From NCBI GenBank assembly GCA_018062085.1, contig JAGOSY010000019.1:1-64000 (forward strand): DNA of 64,000 bases, written 5' to 3'. Positions 25,622-34,994 of the stretch are shown piece by piece. Position 1 is the stretch's first letter, and every line of letters begins with the position of its first letter. Both the position numbers and the translations under genes were made by a program. Source of the DNA: a bacterium (GTDB lineage: Bacteria; Cyanobacteriota; Vampirovibrionia; Obscuribacterales; Obscuribacteraceae). The notes beneath the pieces are model-generated. The model ran no database searches. It was not told where the DNA came from and saw only the letters and a list, made by a program, of their open reading frames with translations.

Positions 25622-26273
25622 TCAGATAACCTAGGCCCCGCATGGTACGGATACTGAAGCCATCGCATTCTAATTTCTTGCGCAAACGATGCACAATAAT
25701 TTCGATGGCATTATGGGTGAGGTCAGTATCCCAGCTGGTCAAATGATCTGCAATCTGATTTTTGTTGACCACCCGACCAGCCCGCTGGAGGAGCAATTCC
25801 AAAACAGCTAGCTCCCGAGCAGAGAGGTCTATTGGGCTGTCATTGAGGAGCACCCGGCGCGAGGAGGTATTGAACTTGATTGGGCCATACACGAAGTCAG
25901 TAGTATTACCCCAACGGTCGTTGCGAATTAAAGCTCTGACCCGAGCCATTAGCTCAGGCAACTCGAATGGTTTAGTCAAATAGTCATTGGCACCAGAATC
26001 TAGCCCAGACACTCTATCTTCCAGACGATCCCGGGCCGTTAGCACTAAGACAGGCAAAGACTGGCCCCGGCTGCGCAGATTCCCTAAAACTTCCATACCA
26101 TCCATCTTGGGCAGACCTAAATCAAGGATTACCAAGTCATAGTCTGTGTATTTTAGAGCGTGGTCGGTGTCTGTTCCTGACCGAACATGATCGACAGAAA
26201 ACCGATTATTGCGCAGTGCGAGAGCTATGCCTCCCGCCAGAAAATCATCATCTTCTGCAAGCAATATTCTCAT
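25605..26273 (-). CDS. OmpR-family response regulator
   Basis: 222 residues from ATG 26273, which has AAGG about ten bases upstream; an in-frame TTG at 26396 would add a 41-residue polar tail. Receiver: acidic pair EDD, phosphoacceptor Asp in LVILDLGLPKMDG, Lys in TKPFELPELMARV. C-terminal winged helix: LSARELAVLELLLQRAGRVV and AIEIIVHRLRKKLE. Pairs with the overlapping kinase gene downstream (QseB/TctD-like). Targets unknown. Confidence 0.93.
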   Translation of the reverse strand: MRILLAEDDDFLAGGIALALRNNRFSVDHVRSGTDTDHALKYTDYDLVILDLGLPKMDGMEVLGNLRSRGQSLPVLVLTARDRLEDRVSGLDSGANDYLTKPFELPELMARVRALIRNDRWGNTTDFVYGPIKFNTSSRRVLLNDSPIDLSARELAVLELLLQRAGRVVNKNQIADHLTSWDTDLTHNAIEIIVHRLRKKLECDGFSIRTMRGLGYLIEKTG

Positions 26274-26624
26274 TTGGTCTACCTTTTCCGTACTCTTCTC
26301 AAAAGTCTTCTCAGTACCTTTGTCATCGCTGACTTGAGCATTTGGTTGAAGGTCATTTTGATGTTCAGAGCCAAGATTATTATCGAAAGTATTCAATGTT
26401 CTTTCGCTTCTGCTAACTACTTTATTGCACCTTCCAAAGGAAAAGCGCGTTAATTTTTACAATAAATGGCGAGTCTTTCAGACAGCTTGCATAGAAAGCA
26501 AAGTTATCAGTAAGTGCATTCTGCACTAATTGCAAGCATCTCATAAATTCCAGTGGCAGTCCTAATATAATGTCCACTTGGCTGCAGCAAAAACTGGCGG
26601 CCCTTCTTGTTATTGGAGACTGAA
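26274..26624. other. divergent intergenic region between response regulator and ychF
   Basis: Contains the leaders of two divergent genes. A TATAAT at 26566-26571 lies 54 bases before the ychF ATG and is a plausible -10 element, although no good -35 is seen at the usual distance. The part up to 26396 is open in the response-regulator frame and could be coding if a TTG start is used. Nothing else recognised. Confidence 0.5.
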
Positions 26625-27725
26625 ATGCTCAAGGCCGGTATCGTTGGTTTGCCTAACGTTGGCAAGTCTACTCTTTTCAACGCACTAACTGCTTCCTACC
26701 AAGCGGAGAGTGCCAATTATCCATTTTGCACAATTGAACCAAACACTGGCATAGTCAAGGTGCCCGATGAGCGACTCGATAAGTTAAAAGAGCTAGTCAA
26801 GCCCCAGCAGGTACTTCCTGGAGTTTTCGAGTTCGTCGATATTGCCGGACTAGTGCGTGGGGCGAGCAAAGGTGAAGGTCTCGGCAACCAATTCCTCTCG
26901 CACATTCGCGAAGTCGACGCCATAGTGCACGTAGTACGCTGTTTTGACGACGAAAACATCACACACGTGGACGGTTCGGTTGACCCACTACGAGACGTCG
27001 AAACAATTCATATTGAGCTTGCCATGGCCGACCAGGCATCTATCGCCAAAAGAATGGAACGACTGAAGAAGCAAAAGAACAATATAGACAAGCGTTCTCA
27101 GCTAGAAATAAGCATTTTTGAGAAAATTTCACCGTTTATCGATAATGTAGAAGCCGTCGATTTATCGGTTCTGACCGATGAAGAGCTAGCAATCTTGCCT
27201 CAACTTCAATTGCTCTCCACCAAACCTTTGCTCTATGCAGCGAACGTCAAAGAAGACCAACTCGCAGACCCAGACGCTAATAAATATCTGCAAATTCTGA
27301 AGAAGAAGGCTGTGGAAGAGAACCGCCCAGTGGTACTAATCTCAGCCCAGATTGAAGCCGAGCTATCAGCTCTGGACAAAGACGAACGAGACAGTTATCT
27401 GGAAAGCCTTGGTGTGCAAGACTCAGGGGTTAACACCATGATCAGGGCAGCATTCGCCCTACTAGGCTTAAAAACCTACTTTACTGCCGGAGAAAAAGAA
27501 GTAAGGGCCTGGCCTTTTGAAACCGGCTTCACCGCCCCACAATGCGCCGGCATCATTCATAGCGATTTTGAAAGGGGCTTCATCAAGGCCGAGGTAATTG
27601 GCTACAAAGACTACGTCGCCTGTGGCACTGAAAAAACAGCAAAAGAAAAGGGTCTAATGCGTCTTGAGGGAAAAGACTATGTTATGGCCGACGGCGACGT
27701 CGTTCACTTCAGATTTAACGTCTAA
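26625..27725 (+). CDS. ychF: ribosome-associated ATPase/GTPase YchF
   Basis: 366 residues, typical length. Start at ATG 26625 with TTGGAG upstream. P-loop GLPNVGKST, switch motif DIAGLVRGASKGEGLGNQFL, and NVKE in place of the GTP-specific NKxD, which in this family (Obg-related) shifts preference to ATP. A coiled-coil insert follows (MERLKKQKNNIDKR) and the C terminus is a TGS domain (FETGFTAPQCAGIIHSDFERGF in two parts). Linked to translation and stress responses in other bacteria. Monocistronic here; followed by a hairpin with T-run. Confidence 0.97.
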   Translation: MLKAGIVGLPNVGKSTLFNALTASYQAESANYPFCTIEPNTGIVKVPDERLDKLKELVKPQQVLPGVFEFVDIAGLVRGASKGEGLGNQFLSHIREVDAIVHVVRCFDDENITHVDGSVDPLRDVETIHIELAMADQASIAKRMERLKKQKNNIDKRSQLEISIFEKISPFIDNVEAVDLSVLTDEELAILPQLQLLSTKPLLYAANVKEDQLADPDANKYLQILKKKAVEENRPVVLISAQIEAELSALDKDERDSYLESLGVQDSGVNTMIRAAFALLGLKTYFTAGEKEVRAWPFETGFTAPQCAGIIHSDFERGFIKAEVIGYKDYVACGTEKTAKEKGLMRLEGKDYVMADGDVVHFRFNV

Positions 27726-27798
27726 CCCTTTGCTAAATTGAACTTTTTTGACTTAAGCGACTCAAAACATGTGCTTTGCGATAGTTCGAATCTCAAAT

Positions 27799-27827
27799 CT
27801 TGGCCGATATCGGCCAAGCATTTTTTT
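27799..27827 (+). terminator. GATATC-centred palindrome, copy 3, acting as ychF terminator
   Basis: The perfect 20-bp palindrome CTTGGCCGATATCGGCCAAG (27799-27818) is followed after CA by seven T residues (27821-27827). This is a textbook rho-independent terminator 73 bp after the ychF stop codon, built from the same core as the other repeats. Confidence 0.85.
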
Positions 27828-27852
27828 CAAAAATGACCGCAATTTCGATTTG

Positions 27853-27892
27853 CCATCTCCAACTTGACCGATATCGGCCGAGTTGGAGATGG
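27853..27892. repeat. GATATC-centred palindrome, copy 4 (40 bp, imperfect)
   Basis: Long arms CCATCTCCAACT/AGTTGGAGATGG flank TGACCGATATCGGCCG. Within the arms there is one A/C mismatch and one T/G wobble; everything else pairs. It lies 34 bp after copy 3 and 119 bp before the start of the secreted-protein gene at 28012. Confidence 0.85.
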
Positions 27893-28011
27893 TGATCTAT
27901 CAATGACCGCCAAAACCTGGATAAACCGGGAAGAAGCTGCCAGGTATGGGAATTACACCATTTGCAACAAGCCTAAGGCAACATACAATCAGCCTCATCA
28001 AAGGAAAGGCC

Positions 28012-28821
28012 ATGAAGAATCGCACAATCGTTCAACCTACACTTGCAATAGTTCTCACTCTTGCCTTAGCTCTAGGAGCGGTGCCCTCGTCATGGGCACA
28101 AGGATATTCCACCTATGGACCCTATCCGGCCACTCCTGGTTCTTGGAACGGAAGCGTAACTCCCGTGCAGCCATATGTGCCAAGCAATTTACCGAATGGA
28201 CTGCCAGCAAATACAGAAATTTCACCAAACTATATTGGCAATGGTCACGGAACAAGCTATGGCGACTATCGCAATCCTTCAACCGGTTATCAGGTTGGAA
28301 CCAACACCGGGCAACCTCTGACCTATCGACCAAATTCACAGACACTAGGTGGCAGCTACCCCCGCGGGCAATACGGCAGCGGCGGTTCTAATCCCATGGG
28401 GCTAATTGTCGGTGGTGGAATTCTTGGAGCTGGAGCATTGGCAGTCGGGGCCCGCTCATTAACTTCTCGTCGCGGGCTAGGCAGCATGCGCGGTGGAGCC
28501 CATTCTAACTATCATAAAGATATGGAAAACGCCGAAAAAAGGCGGAAGAAGCAGGAAGAGAAGATTCAGAACGAGTTAAAACAAGCCCACGAGGCTGATC
28601 TTAAGCGCAAGGGAATTCTGCCAACTTCGGCCCAAGCACCTAGCTCTAGCTATGGTTCTAGTTCTAGCTCAAATAGACATTCACAAAACATGCCATATGG
28701 ACAATCTGATCAATCGAGCAGAGCTAGTCAGTCAAGCCAACCGCAATACCAGCCAAGCAATTCGGAGGAACTTGAAGGGGATGTTTTGCCCGCTAGTGCA
28801 GCCCAAAAGCTCGACTTTTAA
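28012..28821 (+). CDS. secreted/membrane protein, Gly/Tyr/Ser-rich
   Basis: 269 residues from ATG 28012, preceded by AAGGAAAGG. A signal peptide ends at SSWAQ-G. The mature part is low-complexity (Tyr, Pro, Asn, Gly), carries one membrane-like segment (PMGLIVGGGILGAGALAVGA, about residues 125-148), a charged helix (MENAEKRRKKQEEKIQNELK) and a Ser/Gln-rich tail. No family recognised. Upstream in-frame Met at 27946 is disfavoured because the chosen start has both the signal sequence and the ribosome-binding site. It precedes two kinase genes by 64 bp and may belong to their unit. Confidence 0.7.
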   Translation: MKNRTIVQPTLAIVLTLALALGAVPSSWAQGYSTYGPYPATPGSWNGSVTPVQPYVPSNLPNGLPANTEISPNYIGNGHGTSYGDYRNPSTGYQVGTNTGQPLTYRPNSQTLGGSYPRGQYGSGGSNPMGLIVGGGILGAGALAVGARSLTSRRGLGSMRGGAHSNYHKDMENAEKRRKKQEEKIQNELKQAHEADLKRKGILPTSAQAPSSSYGSSSSSNRHSQNMPYGQSDQSSRASQSSQPQYQPSNSEELEGDVLPASAAQKLDF

Positions 28822-28885
28822 GAAGATATAGATGGCCGACAAGATCAATGGCCAACAAGAACCGTTGCGGGTACAACTAAAATAG

Positions 28886-30328
28886 TTGTCACCCATAAAT
28901 ACTTTGCAGGTGTTCTTGGCCGAAGCTGAACTTACCATTCAGTATAAAAGCACTCCAGCGGCTCTAACGAATGCCGCATGCTGGATCTGTTGGCCAATTT
29001 CAATGTTCGTCTGGATTTGGTCGTGCGTGGCGCTGGGAATGCGCATGGAAACATTGAGCAGCGGTCCAGTAATTATATTTCTAGGGGCCAACGCTGTCGT
29101 AGTCACTATTATTGGACTCTTACTCTTTCTTTCCTCAGACAAAACCATATTTATTTCGAGAGATGGGCTCTCGTTACCATTCTTTGTTAGCCCTTGCCTC
29201 GGTTTGCGGGCAAAAAAGAAATGGAGTGACCTAGTATCAATCGATTTCGACTCGACCAATGGCGGCAGCATAAGGCTCTTCTTTAAGCACTCAACTCCAA
29301 TCAATTTGCAGTTGCACCACTTACTGAAAGAGCATCTAGACAGCCTGGTCATGGCCCTAGACGTCTGGGCTGGCGGCTCCGAAAACTTCAACGCCTTGCT
29401 CGATGCCCGCACTTTTCTCCAGCAGAAAGACGGAGGGCAACTACCCAAGCACAACCAGCCTGGTTACACTGAAATGTGGCAAGACGAACTGGCTCGTCGC
29501 TTCGGCTCAACGACTTTTGTTCCATTAGAACCCAGTGACAGCGTTCAAGAAGGCAACTACAAGATTGAGCGACAAATTGCCTTCGGTGGATTATCGGCGA
29601 TCTATTTAGCGCGCAACAAGGCTTATGAACGCATAGTGCTAAAGGAAGCGGTGGTTCCAGATGGCGGCAATGAAGAACTGAAAGAACAATCATACAATTT
29701 ACTCAAGCGAGAAGCTGAAATGCTGGCTCGTCTTTCCCATGAACAGATTGCCCGAGTCTTCGACCACTTTATTGACAATCAAAGACACTATATTGTTCTC
29801 GAATATTTGAGCGGCAGCGATCTTAGGCGCCTAGTTAAAGAGAACGGACCTCAGCCGCAGGCCATGGTAGTGGAATGGGGTCTGCAAATGGCTCAAATGC
29901 TAGCTTATCTTCACGGCCAACAAGAAGCAATTCTTCATCGAGACTTCACACCAGACAATATGATTTTAAAAACCGACGGCACAATTGCCATTATCGATTT
30001 CGGCGCCGCCAATTTTTTCTTAGGCACCGCTACTGGTACTATGATTGGCAAGCAGGCCTATATCGCCCCAGAGCAGCTAAGAGGCAAAGCTAATCCACAA
30101 AGTGACCTCTACGCTCTCGGCGGCAGCCTCTTCTTTCTTCTAACAGGCGAAGATCCTGAGCCGCTATCAGTATCACAGCCTGCACTTATCAACCGGCAAA
30201 TCTCCCCCGAGTTAGATCGACTGGTCTCTTCACTAACACAAATGGAAGTTGAAGACCGGATGCAGACAGCGCAGCATGCTATCGAGGCACTAAAAGAAAT
30301 AAAGCGAGTTGAGAAGAGCTATACATGA
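28886..30328 (+). CDS. membrane Ser/Thr protein kinase (PknB-like fold), paralogue 1
   Basis: 480 residues; the TTG at 28886 gives the longest frame and the start is uncertain (GTG 28910 is an alternative). Two membrane helices (about residues 26-50 and 60-84) come before a region of about 130 residues and a C-terminal kinase domain (about 225-475). Kinase residues: Gly-rich loop IAFGGLSAIY, Lys253 in VLKE, catalytic HRDFTPDN (Asp353), DFG at 371-373, APEQ at the activation-segment end. Unlike PknB the kinase is C-terminal and the helices N-terminal. The stop overlaps the next start by four bases (ATGA). Confidence 0.88.
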   Translation: MSPINTLQVFLAEAELTIQYKSTPAALTNAACWICWPISMFVWIWSCVALGMRMETLSSGPVIIFLGANAVVVTIIGLLLFLSSDKTIFISRDGLSLPFFVSPCLGLRAKKKWSDLVSIDFDSTNGGSIRLFFKHSTPINLQLHHLLKEHLDSLVMALDVWAGGSENFNALLDARTFLQQKDGGQLPKHNQPGYTEMWQDELARRFGSTTFVPLEPSDSVQEGNYKIERQIAFGGLSAIYLARNKAYERIVLKEAVVPDGGNEELKEQSYNLLKREAEMLARLSHEQIARVFDHFIDNQRHYIVLEYLSGSDLRRLVKENGPQPQAMVVEWGLQMAQMLAYLHGQQEAILHRDFTPDNMILKTDGTIAIIDFGAANFFLGTATGTMIGKQAYIAPEQLRGKANPQSDLYALGGSLFFLLTGEDPEPLSVSQPALINRQISPELDRLVSSLTQMEVEDRMQTAQHAIEALKEIKRVEKSYT

Positions 30329-32214
30329 CAGAAGCAAGAGACAAATTGCTGCCTACAGTTTCGCACCAGACTCCGAACGTTCTCGATCAGTCAGATGTTA
30401 TAGCATTTATGCCCAATGCTGATTTCTTTCTTTGGTTTACACCAGTTGTATCAAGACTGGCCATAGTAATAGCTCTGACTCCAATGTTTCTCTTCCTCCT
30501 CGGCTATCTAGGTATCCTGGATAAAATTGTTTTCCCAATCACCATTGTCTATATAAATAGCCTCAAACCATTTCTTCAACTAGCAGTTAGTGCCGAATTT
30601 GCACCGATGTTGGACGGCATGACTAATTTACTCTACTTGACTTTCGGCTTACTTGGTCTAGGGGTGGCGGCAATGACGATACGCATCTTGAGCAACTCCA
30701 ACTCTCTGTGCCTAACGGCAAAAGGCATCAGCCTCGGCAATGCATCTAGTATCTCTGGCAATTCTAACCTAGTAACTACTTCTGGCTTATCAAATCATTC
30801 TGGCTTCGGCAATAATTCTGGCCTATTAAGTTCATCCAGTAACGGAAGCCCAACTGGTACAAGCAATGGCTCTGACTCAAGAATTTCAAAGGCGGCCGAA
30901 CCAGCAGGCGCATCATCATCAACGTCCTCTAGCATTACCAGAGGCCAAGTTATCTATCAAGAAAGAGATGAACTAGACTTCAAGCAAGTAACTTCAATTG
31001 AAATCACTAGACCAAAGACCACTCGCTCAAATTTAGACTATGTATTTGTCTTCCACCGCGGCTTGTTGCCGGCGTTTAAAATCCGCTACGGAGATATTCT
31101 CAAAGCAAAAGATCGCGCAGTTTTCGTAGCAGCCATCAAAAAAAGTTTCGGAGATAAAATCGACGATGAACTGCTTGAGCCCTTCGAAATTGCTGACGAA
31201 AAGCAGAGTTATACAGAGCTATGGCTAAAAGAATTGTCGGCTTCACCAAAAAGAGATAAGCTCACTCCCCTTGAGCTCGGCGCCACGCTACACAATGGTC
31301 GCTACACAATAATTTCTAGAATTGGCATGGGTGGGCAGGGAACGGTCTACTTGGCCCAAGACCACGGAGCGGCAAAGAATCAGGCTACGGCACACAAGGT
31401 CGAAGCGAAGGCAAGTAAGGCTTTTAAAGAAGTCGAACTGAAAGATGCAGGACAGCAGGATGTAAGTCAAAAAGAAGAAGAAGAAGAAGGTCTAAAAGAA
31501 GTCGTTCTCAAAGAATTCCTTTTGCCAGTATTTCCGGACACTAGGGTGCGCAAAGCAGCGGCCATAAAATTTCAAGAAGAAGCTGATTTGCTGGGAAAAC
31601 TTCAGCATCCGCAAATTGTCAAATTCTATGAACTCTTTCTTGAAGACCACAGAGCGTATCTGGTCTTGGAAAAGCTAGACGGAGTGACCCTAAAGGAATA
31701 TGTAGAGAGCAAAGGTAGACTGCCCAGCCAAACCATCGAAGACCTGGCTAGGCAAATGTGTCTAATACTTCAGTACCTGCACAATCAAACACCACCTGTA
31801 GTGCATAGAGATTTCACTCCAGACAATTTAGTCTTAGGCGATGATGGCAAACTTAAATTGTTAGATTTTTCAGTGGCTCAATCAGTAACCTCAAATGTTA
31901 CTGGTTCAGTAGTTGGCAAACCGCATTATATTGCCCCCGAGCAATTTCGTGGCAAATCTTGCTCGCAAAGCGACATTTATTCGATGGGAGCCACGCTATA
32001 CTTCCTCGCCACAGGTAAGCAACCAGAACCAATTACTAACTCAAAATTGGCAGCGGAAAATTCGAGTTTGTCTAGCGATTCAAAATTCGTTACTAATTGC
32101 AAATCCAGCAATAAGTTAAACACAATACTTACTACAGTGATTGAGAAGTCGACCAAACTTGACTTAGGAAACCGCTACAAGAATGCAGAAGAAATCTTGC
32201 ACGATCTCGGTTAA
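30325..32214 (+). CDS. membrane Ser/Thr protein kinase, paralogue 2 with insert
   Basis: 629 residues. Same plan as the preceding gene: N-terminal membrane helices (about residues 33-80 and 93-121), a Ser/Gly/Asn-rich low-complexity stretch, the shared linker (YTELWLKEL against YTEMWQDEL), then the kinase. Gly-loop GMGGQGTVYLAQD, Lys in VVLKEFLLP, HRDFTPDN. Two oddities: a charged insert of about 45 residues between the Gly-loop strand and the Lys strand (KASKAFKEVELKDAG and EEEEEG), and DFS in place of DFG. Tandem duplication with divergence is the likely origin; translationally coupled to paralogue 1. Confidence 0.88.
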   Translation: MTEARDKLLPTVSHQTPNVLDQSDVIAFMPNADFFLWFTPVVSRLAIVIALTPMFLFLLGYLGILDKIVFPITIVYINSLKPFLQLAVSAEFAPMLDGMTNLLYLTFGLLGLGVAAMTIRILSNSNSLCLTAKGISLGNASSISGNSNLVTTSGLSNHSGFGNNSGLLSSSSNGSPTGTSNGSDSRISKAAEPAGASSSTSSSITRGQVIYQERDELDFKQVTSIEITRPKTTRSNLDYVFVFHRGLLPAFKIRYGDILKAKDRAVFVAAIKKSFGDKIDDELLEPFEIADEKQSYTELWLKELSASPKRDKLTPLELGATLHNGRYTIISRIGMGGQGTVYLAQDHGAAKNQATAHKVEAKASKAFKEVELKDAGQQDVSQKEEEEEGLKEVVLKEFLLPVFPDTRVRKAAAIKFQEEADLLGKLQHPQIVKFYELFLEDHRAYLVLEKLDGVTLKEYVESKGRLPSQTIEDLARQMCLILQYLHNQTPPVVHRDFTPDNLVLGDDGKLKLLDFSVAQSVTSNVTGSVVGKPHYIAPEQFRGKSCSQSDIYSMGATLYFLATGKQPEPITNSKLAAENSSLSSDSKFVTNCKSSNKLNTILTTVIEKSTKLDLGNRYKNAEEILHDLG

Positions 32215-32240
32215 GCATGAGCTGAAGTGTGACGTGAAAA

Positions 32241-34106
32241 ATGAACGACAAGGCAAATCAAGAAACATCTGACAAAAACGCATCAAATGAAAACTTCCAT
32301 GGCGATGAAAAGTTCGGTGACGATGAAGCACAAGCCAGTTTAGTTAGTGAGGAAGACGTATCGGCCAAGTCTCCATCGGACGAAGAAATCTCTCAATCGT
32401 TCGATTTAAAGCAGCAGCAAAAAATATCTCATCGTAACTGGCCCGTATTTGCAGTTGCCACCATCACCCTATTGAGCGGCTTAGCTGGCATATGGGAGCC
32501 GCTTTTGATGAGACTCTCGAGCCATCCTCGCCTCTTCAATACTCTTGTTCCGTACGAGCTCTACCACCTCAGCAATTCACTAACAATTGCCTTTGGTTAT
32601 TTGCTGATATTTCTCAGCATCAATCTCTATCAGAGAAAAAAGACCGCATGGTGGATTGCTCTAACACTTTCCGGCCTATCTTTAGCCTTGCAACTAGCAC
32701 GCCTAGGAAGTGAACGTATTCACTGGTTGGAGAACCAAGAGTGGGCGAGAGAACTGCCGACCTACTCTGTTGTTCCGTCAATTATCGCCCTGTTAGCATT
32801 AATGCTAACCCGCAAACAATTTAGCGTTAAAAGCGCTAAAGAAACATTCTTACAAGCTGCAAAGATATCCATTTCGGCTCTTCTTGCAGTAATCAGCTAC
32901 GGGTGCCTGGGCTTTTTCTTACTAGAGAAGCGTGACTTCGGTGTCAACTTTGAACTAGACCAGGCGTTTATTCACACACTCAGAGAAATAACACTAGTAG
33001 GCAACTCAGATCTTGTAGCCAGTTCAAAATTTGGCCACTGGTTTATTGAGTCGCTAAGACTCTCAGGAATTTTGGCTAGCACAGCCATTGTCATAAGCGC
33101 CTTCCGCCCTATTCGCTACCAGCTCTTGACACAACCACTTGAACATGAGTTGGCTGCCAGCATCCTTGACCAATATGGCCGCAGCGCCCTCGATCTATTT
33201 AAGCTCTTACCAGACAAGTCTTACTTCTTCAACAATGACAAAGACGGATTAATCGCCTACAAGACCTGTCTAGGCGTAGCTATCGTACTAGGCGATGCCA
33301 CCGCCCCCGAGACCAAGCTTTCTAACCTAATCAGCGATTTCAAATCATTTGCCCACGACAATGGTTGGCAGGTCGCATTTTTGCAAGCCACTCCAGCATA
33401 TATCGATTTATACAGACAAAACGGCTTTCGAGCCGTAAAAGTTGGAGAAGACGGAGTAGTAAATATAGAAAAATTCGTCACTACAACGATAAACAAGAAG
33501 ACTTTCAAAAGCAGTGTCAAGAAGTTCGACAAAGAAGGCTTTGCCTTGCATAGGTACTCACCCCCACTGTCAACTCAGCTGATAGATGAAGTTCAAGAAA
33601 TCTCGGATCATTGGCTAGCTCTTCCCGGTCGTCGCGAACGAGGGTTCTCCCTGGGCCAATTCAATAGAGAAGAACTAAAGCATAACGACCTCTATGTACT
33701 GAGAGATAAAGCAGGTCAAGCTCTGGCATTCGTCAATCAAATTAGATCTTACAGCCCAGGTGAAGTAACAATCGATATGATGCGTCACAAAGAAAACGCA
33801 CCAAATAGCTCAATGGATTTTCTCTTTGCCAAGCTACTGTTAGCACTTCACGCCGAAGGATTCAAGTATTTCAGCCTGGGCCTTGCTGCACTTGCAGGAG
33901 TGGGCGATGACCCTCACGACCCTCTTGAAGAAAAAGCCCTCCATCAAGTTTATGAACACCTAAACCGATTCTTTTCATACAAAGGCCTGAGGAGCTACAA
34001 AGAGAAGTTTGATCCTGATTGGGAAGCGCGCTACCTCATATACGAAGGCGGTCCACCAGGATTAGTGAAGGCTGGTTTGGCGATTGCTAAGGCGACCGAA
34101 GAGTAG
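32241..34106 (+). CDS. MprF-like phosphatidylglycerol lysyltransferase (DUF2156) protein
   Basis: 621 residues. About six or seven membrane helices (from residue 65 to about 300) are followed by a cytoplasmic DUF2156 domain: FKSFAHDNGWQVAFLQATP, YIDLYRQNGFRAVKVGEDGV, GFALHRYSPPLS, ALAFVNQIRSY, SMDFLFAKLLLALHAEGFKY and SLGLAALAGVGDD, ending in KFDPDWEARYLIYEGG. MprF-type enzymes use aminoacyl-tRNA to aminoacylate phosphatidylglycerol, changing surface charge and antimicrobial-peptide sensitivity. The membrane part is shorter than the 14-helix flippase form. Starts 26 bp after the second kinase, so co-regulation is likely. The N-terminal 60 residues are acidic and disordered. Confidence 0.85.
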   Translation: MNDKANQETSDKNASNENFHGDEKFGDDEAQASLVSEEDVSAKSPSDEEISQSFDLKQQQKISHRNWPVFAVATITLLSGLAGIWEPLLMRLSSHPRLFNTLVPYELYHLSNSLTIAFGYLLIFLSINLYQRKKTAWWIALTLSGLSLALQLARLGSERIHWLENQEWARELPTYSVVPSIIALLALMLTRKQFSVKSAKETFLQAAKISISALLAVISYGCLGFFLLEKRDFGVNFELDQAFIHTLREITLVGNSDLVASSKFGHWFIESLRLSGILASTAIVISAFRPIRYQLLTQPLEHELAASILDQYGRSALDLFKLLPDKSYFFNNDKDGLIAYKTCLGVAIVLGDATAPETKLSNLISDFKSFAHDNGWQVAFLQATPAYIDLYRQNGFRAVKVGEDGVVNIEKFVTTTINKKTFKSSVKKFDKEGFALHRYSPPLSTQLIDEVQEISDHWLALPGRRERGFSLGQFNREELKHNDLYVLRDKAGQALAFVNQIRSYSPGEVTIDMMRHKENAPNSSMDFLFAKLLLALHAEGFKYFSLGLAALAGVGDDPHDPLEEKALHQVYEHLNRFFSYKGLRSYKEKFDPDWEARYLIYEGGPPGLVKAGLAIAKATEE

Positions 34107-34142
34107 CTCGAGAAAGGGAACTTGCTAACTGATAGCCGCTTC

Positions 34143-34994
34143 TCAGGGAGACTTTTTATAACTATTCTTTAGGGCATTAATGCGAGACTGATACGCCTTG
34201 GCAATATTTTCTTCCTCTTCCTGGTAGAGACGATAGACTTTCGCTCGTTTAGCAGCGGCCTCAACACGAACAGCTTCTATCATATCGTCGCGATGAATTG
34301 ACGCAGTGGCAACCGCTTCAAGAATGGCCTGGTTCTCCTCCTCACCTACGAGCTCCAGATCTTGGCTCTGCCTCCGGCGCTTAACTTCAATGGCATCAGC
34401 GAGGTCTTTACGCAGGGTGGCAATAGCTTCTTGATTAGCAGGGCTGAGATCAGCATCAGAAGAATCACTAGAATTAATCCCACTAGCTCTACCACTAGCT
34501 GCTGAAACTCTTTTAGGCAAGGCTTTTGCCCGCTCAAAGAACTGCGGATTCGCCTTCTTTGCATCAATTTTTAGTGCAAGAATAGCCTTGCGCGCCATTT
34601 GAGCCAGGGTCGAATTGCCACCACACTTGACACAAGCTTCATATTGCTCCAAGGCCTGCCCACCTCTCTTCTGCTTCAACAGAGCGCTGGCAAGATAGTA
34701 ACGAGCTCGCACATCATAAGGGTCTATCTGCAAACGCGCCTGGGCAATTGCTTCAACTTTGGCGTAATCTTGAGATTGATAAACTCGCTCAATTTCGTCG
34801 GGGTCAAACTGCGCGCAGACAGGCACAGGCAACAACAACAACGACAGAAACAGAAACAGCAGCAACGACAGCAAAAGAGAACTAAGAATAAATCGCGTCC
34901 TTGCAGCCGCACCCGCAGAGAAGAGCATCTTGCTACATAAGCTCTTACTAGTTAAGCTCTTACTGCTCAATTCTCTCCATTCGCGCTGGCTCAT
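34143..34994 (-). CDS. TPR protein with signal peptide and C-terminal coiled coil
   Basis: 283 residues as the longest frame; an internal ATG at 34928 (just before the hydrophobic segment) is an alternative start. A strongly hydrophobic Leu-rich segment (LSSLLLSLLLFLFLSLLLLP) ends at VCAQ. TPR motifs follow (IERVYQSQDYAKVEAIAQAR; ARYYLASALLKQKRGGQALE), then a charged helical region with coiled-coil character to the C terminus. Overlaps the 3' end of the aldo/keto reductase gene by 35 bp when the long start is used. Function unknown, probably periplasmic. Confidence 0.65.
   Translation of the reverse strand: MSQREWRELSSKSLTSKSLCSKMLFSAGAAARTRFILSSLLLSLLLFLFLSLLLLPVPVCAQFDPDEIERVYQSQDYAKVEAIAQARLQIDPYDVRARYYLASALLKQKRGGQALEQYEACVKCGGNSTLAQMARKAILALKIDAKKANPQFFERAKALPKRVSAASGRASGINSSDSSDADLSPANQEAIATLRKDLADAIEVKRRRQSQDLELVGEEENQAILEAVATASIHRDDMIEAVRVEAAAKRAKVYRLYQEEEENIAKAYQSRINALKNSYKKSP

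Noticed and set aside
27864..28391. Plus-strand open frame across palindrome copy 4 and the secreted-protein gene
   Set aside because: Starts inside the palindrome and runs out of frame with a gene that has a signal peptide and ribosome-binding site.
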